In this document: positions 22,367 to 31,824 of the stretch, one piece after another
Layout of the letters: every line of letters begins with the position of its first letter
Numbering within the stretch: position 1 is the stretch's first letter
Assembly (NCBI GenBank): GCA_014871385.1
Contig: CM026426.1
Coordinates: 15,914,650-15,978,649 of the forward strand
DNA: 64,000 nt
Direction of reading: 5' to 3'
From: Ceratodon purpureus
Taxonomy: Eukaryota > Streptophyta > Bryopsida > Pseudoditrichales > Ditrichaceae
The notes under the pieces: model-generated
What the model was told of the DNA's origin: nothing
Databases searched by the model: none
What the model saw: only the letters and a program-made list of their open reading frames with translations
Program-made: the position numbers and the translations under genes

Positions 22367-22480
22367 CAGGTCTCTCTTATCCTTCGGCATCGACTCTCCT
22401 CTCCACCTCTTGGAGCCTCTGAGGTGCTCCTAATCACCTAGCTCCGACCCCTCTATCTGATCCTCCAAGTCCTCAGCTGG
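22367..22480 (-). other. Possible upstream exon of the cysteine-rich gene
   Basis: The minus strand reads EDLEDQIEGSELGD, stop (TAG), then EHLRGSKRWRGESMPKDKRDL, ending at a GT donor (GTATTTTC, 22366-22359). The acidic-then-basic character and the single CAG-like TAG match the rest of this gene. Upstream, toward 22600, another frame (GDFGEYAVGDVGHEEMA) may continue it after a frameshift. Support is modest. Confidence 0.3.
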
Positions 22481-22936
22481 AGCTCACTTGAAACCGAATC
22501 ATTTGGGGACATCACGCCATCTCCTCGTGTCCAACGTCACCGACAGCATACTCCCCAAAGTCGCCTAGGCTCCATGGCCACCTCCATGGAAGCAAAAACC
22601 GCAAATACCGCAGAGACCATATCACACCAACCCTAATTGCTACACACCTAGAATCGGTAGTTCAACATCCATACTTCAACAATGCACTCTCCCATTCCAC
22701 GAACAAGCCCTCGTCGCATCACAACCGTGCACCATTGCCATCCTGTCCGAAGCTCGAGGGAGCAGCTGGTCCGACGACACCCAAGACACGACACCAAAAA
22801 AACGCGCGACAAGCGAGGGAGACGACGCCCCGTGGATAAGGAGTAAAGCGGATGAAGCCTCGGGCGGCGGATGAGACTCGCGCGGGCGGGCGGGGGAGAA
22901 CGGGGGCGCCCCACGGGCTGGGCTGAGCTCCACGAG

Positions 22937-22976
<40 letters not shown>

Positions 22977-23280
22977 AGGGGCCGGGGGCGTGGGAATGCG
23001 AGCGCGAGGGGAGCATGCGAGTGTCCCCCCATCGGGCGCTGCCCCTGCCCGCGAGCAGGGCATTAGCACCGCTTGATGGGGGGAAATAGAGAGACCTGGC
23101 CCTTCTTCATGAGGTGCCACCAACTGGTTTGGGGAGGTCTTCTGGGCAGTCGGAGGATCGCGCTGATCAGAACTCAGCGATCATGCTCCTTGAATCGCTC
23201 CTGTGTACATAGAATTCTTGGTCGATTCCAGGAGCTTTGGGCTATCACCTCTCCTTGGTCCATGCAATGGAACTAGCTAG
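22481..23280. other. Mixed region with a 36-G tract
   Basis: No gene is assigned. GC-rich DNA around 22860-23050 contains an uninterrupted run of 36 G (22939-22974). Proline- or glycine-rich frames across it are artefacts. The last CCTGTCCG motif of the cluster is at 22742. Confidence 0.45.
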
Positions 23281-23723
23281 CCTCTGACCTATGTTGTTTT
23301 ATACTTTAGCAGCCTCATAAATTTCCTGACCTGCAGGTTACGCTGCTTGGCATTTGTGTTCTCTCTTTGCAATGATCAATAAACGATTGTTCGTGCCAAA
23401 TAAAATTATAACAAAATAAAAGAATTATGTTTATATTAGTGATGAATCAAGAAAAATGCATCAAAGGTTTGTCAAAGCACTGATTTCCTGAAATCCAGAT
23501 CTCATTGATGCCGAAATCATATGTTTTTCTGTGAGTGTTCTTTTCTATCATGAAACACACTTTTAACCTCCAATTTAAAACAATACTTATGATCTGAAAA
23601 AATGAGTTCAGTCTTTCCATCAATCAAGATGTTTTGTTAATGATATAAATCTACTCCTTTAGTATGTGGTGATTTCATATGTATTAATGATATTAATTCA
23701 TATAGTTCTTATATGTTTCTACT
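23281..23723. other. AT-rich flank, probably decayed LINE
   Basis: No gene is seen. The sequence leads into the reverse-transcriptase fragment that follows and may be an older part of the same LINE. Confidence 0.3.
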
Positions 23724-23973
23724 TTGGAAAGAGATCAATTGATATTTAGAACAATTGCAGTAGTCAAACCAATGAGAATAATGACCTTAAGGGTCTCAGA
23801 ACAACTATTGAATAATTTTTATCAAATATTTTCCGTTAACTCCAATAAGAAATTCACAGTCTCAATTACACAAGTGAAATTGAAGTATTTTCTTCACTCA
23901 ACGGAGACAAGAAAGGCTCCAAGTCCTGATAGATTTGCAATTCATTTTCAGTACTAAATTTTGGTATCTCATT
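23724..23973 (+). pseudogene. LINE reverse-transcriptase fragment, 5' piece
   Basis: The frame includes TRKAPSPDRF, matching the KAPGPDGF motif at the start of non-LTR reverse-transcriptase domains, then FY-like residues up to the CACTA insertion. Sequence directly right of the CACTA element (from 42075) continues the same motif order (IGEGFYRD, then VNKDLIALVF). The LINE was therefore split by the 18-kb insertion. It is much decayed. Confidence 0.65.
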
Positions 23974-24536
23974 CACCAGTGAAAATGCAGCGCAACTACA
24001 CTCAATTGTACACTAAAAATGGTGCTATTTGGGGGTGCAGCACAATGGTGTAAACATGTTCCTATTTTGTGTAATTGGGCACCAGGGCTTTTTTTTTCGT
24101 TCGCCAGATTCCCTCTCACTCAGTCACATTTCTTCCCTCTAAAATTACACCCAATCCAGGCTTGACAGGAAATAGAGTGTCGCCAGAAAAAAAAGCGCTG
24201 TTGGGCACACCTGATTTCTATTCCGGAGCGCTCTCAAAAGGCCCACTCTCTTCAGCGTGGTCCCAATGTTTTCATTTTTTGGGAGCACTCCCACGTGGGC
24301 TGCGTGAGTCTGTGAACAGTGTCCGTTTACTTGTGATTAGGAGTGAACTAAGCTGGTAATTTGTGCTTTAATACGCGCGTTGGATGAGGATGACAATCGG
24401 GGAAAACAGTTTCACCTCTCTCATGGTCTAGGCTATTTTGTTTCCAATTAATAGGGGCGTAATAGTCGCGGGCCCGGATCGAGAACCATTTGTCAATGCA
24501 ACCGGGTGTAGAAGAATATATCATCAGGAAAGTCTG

Positions 24537-25249
24537 ATGGAGTAAATTTTATATAAATTCTGTAATAAATCACTGTTGAATATAACAAGCTAGCCATTTA
24601 TATAAAATAATTGTAAATCTTTTGTCAATTTAATTAGTATCATGTTTACTATAAAAATAACATTAATTATGAGTACAATTTTGAATGTAAAATTTATATA
24701 AAATTTATATAAATTACATATAAAATTTGCAGGAAATAAATCTTAAAATTACACATGAATCCACTTCTCTGTTAAATTTTGGAGGTGGAATATTTAATAT
24801 TTGTAGACTTCGGACTGAATGCTCCTGTAGCTACAGGGTAGATTTAGATTTAGGGAATATGGTAGATTTAGAATCAGTGAAGTGTAAACATATGGTAGAT
24901 TTTCTGCCCATAAAACACATATAAGTGTACATTCCATATTCATGCAATGTAACAATGACGCATATGTATAATAGATCAAATGTAACAATTGCATACATTT
25001 AAAAGGTAAAAAGTACATGCTAATAAGGAGAAGTTATATCTAAATGAGCAGGATTCTTCAAATTGGGTCCTTTGTGCCCTTGCTGCGGCTATATGCGCCT
25101 GCACAGACGGATTGTAAAGCTACACAACAATAAAGCTACACAACAATATTAAGTTCCAGTTCAACAATCTACAGCAGAATAATATAATCTGGAGACCTTC
25201 ACCTAAAATTAAAAAAATTCTATAGATTGCATCCACTGATTACCTTTTC
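24537..25249. other. AT-rich left arm of the TIR segment
   Basis: ATATAAATTT-rich non-coding DNA. One possible minus-strand exon (AHIAAARAQRTQFEES, about 25095-25040, after a CTGTGCAG acceptor) is too weak to call. Confidence 0.3.
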
Positions 25250-25250
25250 T

Positions 25251-27298
25251 TTATTAAAGCTCTTCACAACGTCCACAACGTGGTACCACTCTCGCTGTTG
25301 AAAACGCTTCCACGGCACCATCGTGAAACGATAGAAGCCATATGCACAGCGTTGCCTCATATAGCAGCTGCAACACGAACAGGCATCACATAGGTTTATA
25401 TAAATTGCACCCTTAAGCGAAAAGAAACTGAAATCTGCTGTAACTAAACTTGGTATTTGACATGAACTCTTTATAAATCATTTGTCCGAATGTCAATTCA
25501 GATTACAAACGCAAAAGTGGATGTTGACTATCATTCAAATTAAGAACATTAAAATTTAATAATATTCACAACTGGTATCAAACAACCAGGCAGGGACGTT
25601 TACTCGAAAGTGAAACAAGGAAAATAAAAATTACTCTCGTTATTCTTCTCCGCATTCAGAACATATCGTATTACCTGCATTCAGATCCCCTTCCACACTC
25701 TCCCTTCCTGAAGAAGTCAAAGCATGACCCTGGAGATAAGGCCTCATCTGCAGCTCCATTATCTTCGAGCGAATGCTTGTAACGACATTCAGCTCCTTTC
25801 TCGCACTGTCCCTTGGTAATAAAATCGAAACACGCTCCTTTAGGTATAGGCTTTCCATTGCCCAGGTCATGCTTGAACTTGCAAGTTTCCCCACGCGAAC
25901 ATAAGCCTTGCTTGACAAATTCAAAACAGACCCTATCGCCACCATCGTTACGCCTCTGTCGCTTGCCCTGAGAGGTATCGTACCTCCAGTACTGACCATC
26001 ATCTGCAGAGGCCTTATCCATCTGACCCACGTCTCTTTTCTGAGCTGTACCAGCTGTTGAACTTCTATGAGCTCCCTTGATGTAAGGAGACATAGTAGTA
26101 TTCGTAGGTTTCGAAGCCAGGTCAGATGCGGACATCACTGAAGCAGGAGTTGGAGACAAGGCATGGACAAATTTCTGGAATCAACACATTAAACTCAACA
26201 TGGCAAGATGTTAGATAATCTCATACTAAGAAGGTATTCAGAAATTCACTTTTACACAACTTGTGCTCTTCAATTAAACCTATATTTATACCTGCTTATT
26301 TTCGTTTCCAACAGCTCCAAGTCCAATAAAGCGTGTGACATGAGTAGCGTCGGGATTCACATATGGCTCACGTGCATAGAAGACGCCCTCTGAACCGTGA
26401 AAAATGATAACTGGTTGCATACAACAGATTGAAATTTTTTTCGCCACTTGTGCAATCCAAGACACATATGTCGCCCTAAACACTGAGCCAAACAATGAAC
26501 AAAATGATAACAGCCGGTACTCTTGCGACCCAAAATAGTAGCATTAACAAAATCGACCCACTGCGGACTTTCTGCGAATAATTGCACAAATTAATACATA
26601 CAAATAGCACGAACCAAGTTCAGAAACATCACTTTACTTGACATAAAACTCGAGATAACAAAATTGCGGTCATAAACCCTAGCATCAAAAACCCTACCTT
26701 TCAACTGAAGAACCCCGCTGCCTTTGAGGTAGAGCAAGTTATCGCACAGAGGGATCCCGTCCATGGAGAACCCCATGTCCAATGCCTTCGATCGAGCAGG
26801 CACCAGAAGCGAATTGACTCCGTCCCCATAATCCCCAATGAAGTAAGTCGACACCGGAATCACCTTCTCTCCTTTGAAGTACCCCTCCACGCCTTCCACC
26901 CCGCTTCCATCAGCCGGGAAGAACTGCCCCACGCACAACGCAGCGTCGAACGGGCCATTCTTCTCGTTCACCTGAGAAGAAGCGCAACAGACCAGTGAGC
27001 CACAACAGATTACAAGCGTTCTAGCTCAATACTGAACCAAATGAGACGAAGTAAGAATGTGTACCGATTGCAAACGCTTGACGAACACTAGTAGAAATAT
27101 GGTCCTTAAGGACTCGTCCGTAATGACATAAATGGTCCAAAATGACTCATTTTCACTCAATTTGAGTCATTTTGGACCATTTAAGTCATTACGGACGAGT
27201 CCTTAAGGACCATATTTCTACTAGTGGAAGGCGTCGAGGCGCCCGAGCACAACCCCGAAGACGAGAATCCGCGGCGCGGTTTGCTTGGCCCCGCTCAT
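25251..27298 (-). pseudogene. CwfJ-like / CCCH zinc-finger gene fragment (captured, interrupted)
   Basis: Homologous to the plant CwfJ-like CCCH family (Arabidopsis C3H64 type), whose CwfJ domains are linked to spliceosomal lariat debranching. Exon 1 is 27298-27065 (MSGAKQTAPRILVFGVVLGRLDAF, then VKRLQS), split by a MITE. Exon 2 is 26971-26698 (GPFDAALCVGQFFP, STYFIGDYG, LLYLKGSG). The next clear exon is 26389-26292 (GVFYAREP, THVTRFIGL), then 26174-25675 with the PTPASVMS, ASDLASKP and QYWRYD motifs and two full C-x8-C-x5-C-x3-H fingers. A third finger is cut at the exon end. About 85 residues expected between exons 2 and the GVFYAREP exon are missing or degenerate (FAESPQWVDFV near 26570), although the flanking phases still join in frame. 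A last exon-like piece at 25370-25251 is not recognisable. The CwfJ C-terminal domains are absent. Likely a captured fragment, not a working gene. Confidence 0.8.
27086..27226. mobile_element. 141-bp CACTA-type MITE inside exon 1
   Basis: A near-perfect inverted repeat with ends CACTAGTAGAAATATGG, flanked by a 3-bp target duplication GAA (27083-27085 and 27227-27229). Element plus one duplication is 144 bp, a multiple of three, but it brings in-frame stops at once (CAC TAG). Deleting it restores a 30-codon exon 1 that matches the family exactly at the junction (LGRLDAF then VKRLQS). Confidence 0.95.
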
Positions 27299-27801
27299 GG
27301 TCGCCGCTGCTTGCAACGCAAGTGAGCCTCCCCGAGCACTGAGCAGCATTCACAGGTTTACAAACGTAGTGTTTCAAGAGCGTTTCCCAAACATGAGTAC
27401 CTTGGCAACTAGTGAAAATTCGCTCAGATTTGATATAAAGTTTATATCATATTAATAATAAGAGCATATAAGTTTCATATAAAATATTTTTGTTAACTTT
27501 CTATAGAATTATTATCGAGTATTGAATCACTATGAAATTCATATGTTTTTTTTTCAACAAAGAATTAATATCCAATTTTTTAGTTATGAATTTCATAGTA
27601 TGTAATGGATGTTATAAATTTTATATAAAATGTATGTTTGAGAGTTAATACAGTTTTCATATTAAAAAAAATTACGTAAATTCTATGTGACAGGAACCAC
27701 CAAAAAACAGTAAATCAATGTCAAGTTCACATTGATTATTTTTTAGTCAATTTAATATAAAATTTATATAAAATTTTACAAGGCAGACTTTCCTGATGAT
27801 A

Positions 27802-28060
27802 CCCATCTTGACATATTTGATACTGTTATCCGTATCTATCCGGATAGGACCGTTCTATGCCCGTTTTCTGTATATCCGCCACTATACCCGGTTGACTATA
27901 TTCTCGAAATAATGCCCGGCCAATATGGAAGGGCTATGTTGATACCCGTTTGATTATACCCTACATTGTTGTTACCCGTTCTACATATACCCGGTTGAGA
28001 AACCCGGCAGTATGGTAACCGGGGGATTTTACGTCAGTAAATCCGGATATTAAGGGGAGC
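27802..28060. repeat. CACTA left subterminal repeats
   Basis: Clustered short motifs of the type TACCCG and TATACCCGGTTGA, in at least eight variants. A single related block, GATACCCGGGCTGATATACGGG, lies near the right end (about 41652). Subterminal repeats of this kind bind TnpA-type proteins in other CACTA elements. Confidence 0.6.
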
Positions 28061-28440
28061 TATTTTCTCGGTTTCGGACAATCACTTCCGTTTGCTCTTT
28101 GGCGGGAGACATTCGGTTCTTTTGCATGCTGGTTTGTCAAAATTATTCATTCAATGTTGGAAATGCATGACTAACGAAACCAAATCAAAGAATTAGTCTA
28201 TGAGCAGATCCACAAACATCACCTCGATAGGGAACACAAAGTTGATATTATCATTGCTATTGATTACATTACATTGGTATGCATAACCGGGAACTCAAAC
28301 AGCAGAATAACACAGATGTAATGTATAGAGTAGATGAACCGCATGCGGTTGAAAATCCAAGCCCTCTAGACTATTTGGATGCAACATCCCTAGTGTGGGA
28401 GACCAATCGCCTGGCGGAATTTAAGATCCAGCCGTTGTCA

Positions 28441-31382
28441 TTACCTGGACTGAACGAAGCTAAATGCAAACCAAGTTGATGTCTTCTTTGGGGCACTCTT
28501 ATTCTTCTTCCACAGCAACCTGCTCTCCCATTTCACATAGACACTCGACCCCGAACTTTTATCTAGTGCATGTTCTAATAAATTGAAAGGCTGTTGTTCT
28601 TCAAGGAATATCAGAGGTAAGTTTGGTACAATGATTTTGTGGATCTGTATCATTTGCTGGCCGGTACTGCATAGCGTTCCAAACTTTTGCGACGAAGACT
28701 TCCATGATCCTCCAACCTTTCCTTTAGCAACTATGGTTTTACCTTGCTCTGGGTGTAAGATGTAAACGACGCTGTTCGCCGCGATTGCATGACTTGTCAT
28801 GCGTGGATGCAGTGCCAACTCAAACCATTGACGTGGGCGCCGCGGCTGTTTTGGTTGATCAATCTGTGTCGCCATTCCCCTTGTTGTGACGTCGTCATAG
28901 GGTGTGGACACGTTCGTTGGTTGCGTAACTGCAAGCTTCGACTGTAGAGTGTGGTGACCTCCTCTTGTTTCCATATTACCGGCCCCCCCTACACTCTGGA
29001 GTGGCAAAAAGTCATTCGACGTGGTCCGGGTCGATGCAGAAATTTCTGTTGAAACTGCAGCACCTATGGGCATTTTATTGCGGAAATTTTGAAGCAAGGT
29101 GGAGGGGGTGACCGGAATTGTCTCACCACTGGCCCATGATGGCGAATATGAAGTTGATGCCACTGTTCTCCCTGCCGCGGCTACAGTCGGGGCAGTCATG
29201 GTTCCCAATACATTGGAACGTTCCGGAGGAATCTAGATGTCCGAAACATGGACTGCAGGTATCTACGGAGGCGTGAGTGGCGTGGTAGTGGCGCGAGAGA
29301 GCGTCTGAGTGGGCTCCGTTATTGTAGGAGTTGTGTACGGGGTGTTCAACGTTCTCGTCAATGTTGGTACCAACGCATCCGGATTGATGATTCTTAGCAA
29401 TAGTTGCTTCACTTCAATTATTTGCTCTTTTGAGCTGGATAAGTCCGATGCCATCTTCTGTACGGTGGTTTCTAGAGCTCAATAAGAGTAGCTTCCCGAA
29501 TTGCGTAAGATGGTGTCGAATCCCTCTGTGAGATCATCCTTATGCATGTCAATATTCCCTGAATAAATTCTAATGCTAGATCTTCTTGTGCGCCGACTAT
29601 GCGGCGACAACAGGGCACATTTCACAAAGGGATCTACAACTAAGTGAACATAATGAAATACAATCAATTGCAGTCATAGTTTTGACCTTTACCTGGGGGA
29701 AATTTGGAATGTTCTTGTCGTTGCGTGGGCCCTAAAAATTGGAAACGCAAGTTGTCACATGATTCACTGCAGTAGTCGGATTACTGTGCTGAAAGTCTGT
29801 GCTTTGGCTGGCAGTGGAGTCGGACAGAAAAGTCGAACCACTTCGGATGCGCTGCGAGCCACCTTGATATGGAGTCGTATGCTTAGGCTGCGATTCATTC
29901 ACTCAGTTGTCGATCCTTCATATTCAGGGGAAATAATGTAACCAAATAAAAAATAAAGATAAATGGAAAAGGCTGTGATGGGATGTTGTAGTCTGGAAGG
30001 TTACCTGCAGAGTTTTGAAGCCGGTGTTCCCTTGCTCTGCAGCAAAATTCACCTGATCGGTGCGTTGATTTTTATTTTTTTTTCCTTCCCTAATTTCCGT
30101 CATGTACTAAAATTTGTCCTTCCTGGCTGCACTCAACCAATACTTCTTCCATTCCGTGAACGCCTCCTCGGGACATCGAGGGTGTCTTTAACTGCCAATA
30201 GAAAAAAATGCTTCTTCCAACATTTTCTATCATTCTTTAAAGTATTTCTCAAAAGTTTACCTAGGTATCCAATGTCTAATGGACGAGAATATGTGAATTT
30301 CTATGCAAGTATTTCTGCTACACATTCCACTTGTGACCTCCAATATTCTTGTCTAGATTTATTACTACGAACTTTGAAATTAATAGTCTCCCGAGCACAA
30401 AGACATGCATGCCTATGCCAGGGTCTTTTCAAGCCAAGTATGGCACCTAAGGTGCAGACTTGAATTTGAATCACAGAATCGCGATTCTGTGCATGCGCCT
30501 TGGCCATCTCCTTCAAATACGATCTCTGAAATTCTCTAGACGCTATTCGCTTCCGATTCTTTTCTGTTCGGATATCTTCAACTATTGTCTCTTGACCAAT
30601 GCGTCAGTCATTTGTGCTGCCGTTGGTAAACGCAAATGAGGGAGTCCGCCAAGTCGCATTAGAATTTGTAGGTCTAACACTCGGCTATGACCAACATTCA
30701 GGGTGACGGAGTGATTGCGTCGGTCACCGCTCCTCGCTCCACTAGCCGTGCGAAGGAATGCCTCCAAATCGTGTAGAAAATTGTTGCTCACCCTGTGTAT
30801 TTTGGACGTTTGCATTGGGTGGGGTGACAACATTCGGCATCTGGTACGAGCTTCGGTGTGACGGCCTCGACTGGTCCCGCCACTGCTGCAAAACAAGCAA
30901 TGTCAAAGAACAAGGCATTTGACACTGATTAGTCTACCTTCTTTGAATGCATGCGACACTTCATCTCTTTGCTCCAAAAATTTAATTTATAGTGGGAGGG
31001 AATACATAATTCTCGACGAAATCTAGATATACACAAATAGAAGACCCACTACACGACAGTGCATAATACTCAGTGGCCGTTTCCCCACATCTAGCGACAA
31101 CAGCCTTATTCGATTCCAAATAATTAGCAAACAACGAATCAACTGAATTACCTGGTCCGGAAGAGAGTAATGGAAAGTTCGGCCATCGAGTACTGGCCTA
31201 CATGACATACGAGCAGGGAAGGCCATCTCAAGAAGTTTGTCGTTGTCATGGCCGTGTCTGCAGAAATCCAGACCAGTCACTCCCGAGGAGAAACTGTCTT
31301 GCGAAGAAATATCAGAGTTCCAGGGATCAAACTCGCAATAATCTATGTGGTGGTGGCCTGGGTTCGCAACCGAGGACCCCAT
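28441..31382 (-). pseudogene. TnpA-like accessory gene of the CACTA element
   Basis: A multi-exon minus-strand gene, divergent from the tnp2 gene. Exon 1 is 31382-31152 (ATG 31382, MGSSVANPGHHHIDYCEFDPW, donor GTAATT). The next begins at 30885 after GTTTTGCAG. A helical basic piece (EDIRTEKNRKRIASREF) lies near 30590-30480. The last exon, about 29690-28441, carries a domain resembling the C-terminal half of plant En/Spm TnpA-like proteins (MTSHAIAANSVVYILHP, then GTLCSTGQQMIQIHKI). Isolated stops, TGA at 29476-29478 and TAG at 29260-29262 and near 29224, interrupt an otherwise continuous frame; each fits CGA or CAG. Its role would be binding subterminal repeats and assisting transposition. 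The exon set in the middle is uncertain. Confidence 0.5.
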
Positions 31383-31385
31383 TAG

Positions 31386-31824
31386 GGTTTTGAGGGCGGC
31401 GATATGAAAATCGTCGCAGATAGTTGAGCGAGAAAATAGAGTGCCGAAAATGGTCCGCACGAAGTGACCGTGTGAAAGACCGTGCTGTCTAAAGTGGATT
31501 GATCGCGGCTCCTTCTTAGTAGTCTCGTATCACAACCTACCTATATTGGAGCTTAAACGCTGAGCCACGATGCAATCATCACGTTATTCTTTGAAGTCAA
31601 AAATTTAATTTGGACATGGAAAGGGTAGCCGCCATGATCCGATCCGTTTATAAATAGTAATCATGTAATATTGTGCCACATAGTATCACGTACAATCCTT
31701 ATTTGACTCGCGGCTTCCCTGCTGTTGGGTTACTTCGATACGAGAAAGAGTTCCTCCCCTAAGGCATGCACGTCGACAATTGAACAGTCGCTGGTAACGT
31801 AGCAAATCATGCAATCTGGTACTC
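31386..31824. promoter_or_regulatory. Divergent promoter region between CACTA genes
   Basis: About 440 bp separates the start codons of two divergently read element genes, so it must hold both promoters. I cannot point to clear TATA boxes. Confidence 0.35.

Larger units (their letters stand above)
24519..27801. mobile_element. 3.3-kb TIR segment carrying a captured gene (Pack-type)
   Basis: Exact 18-bp inverted ends, TATCATCAGGAAAGTCTG at 24519 and its complement ending at 27801. Looser similarity (AAATTTTATATAAATT) continues inward on both sides. If the outer TA is the target duplication the element is 24521-27799. No transposase is seen inside; instead it holds a truncated CwfJ/CCCH gene with introns. 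Capture of genomic gene fragments between TIRs is the Pack-element pattern. The superfamily is not certain. It lies between the left CACTA terminus and the CACTA subterminal repeats, so it was nested there or formed there. Confidence 0.65.

Noticed and set aside
22648-23123. Proline-rich minus-strand frames near 23 kb
   Set aside because: They span a 36-G run and low-complexity DNA, with no splice or domain support.
25251-25370. Last exon of the CwfJ-like gene (RCAYGFYRFTMVPWKRF)
   Set aside because: It has splice-like edges but no resemblance to the expected CwfJ domains; left unassigned.
27802-28060. CRISPR-like array of TACCCG motifs
   Set aside because: Units are short, irregular and unspaced, in a plant transposon; they are subterminal repeats.
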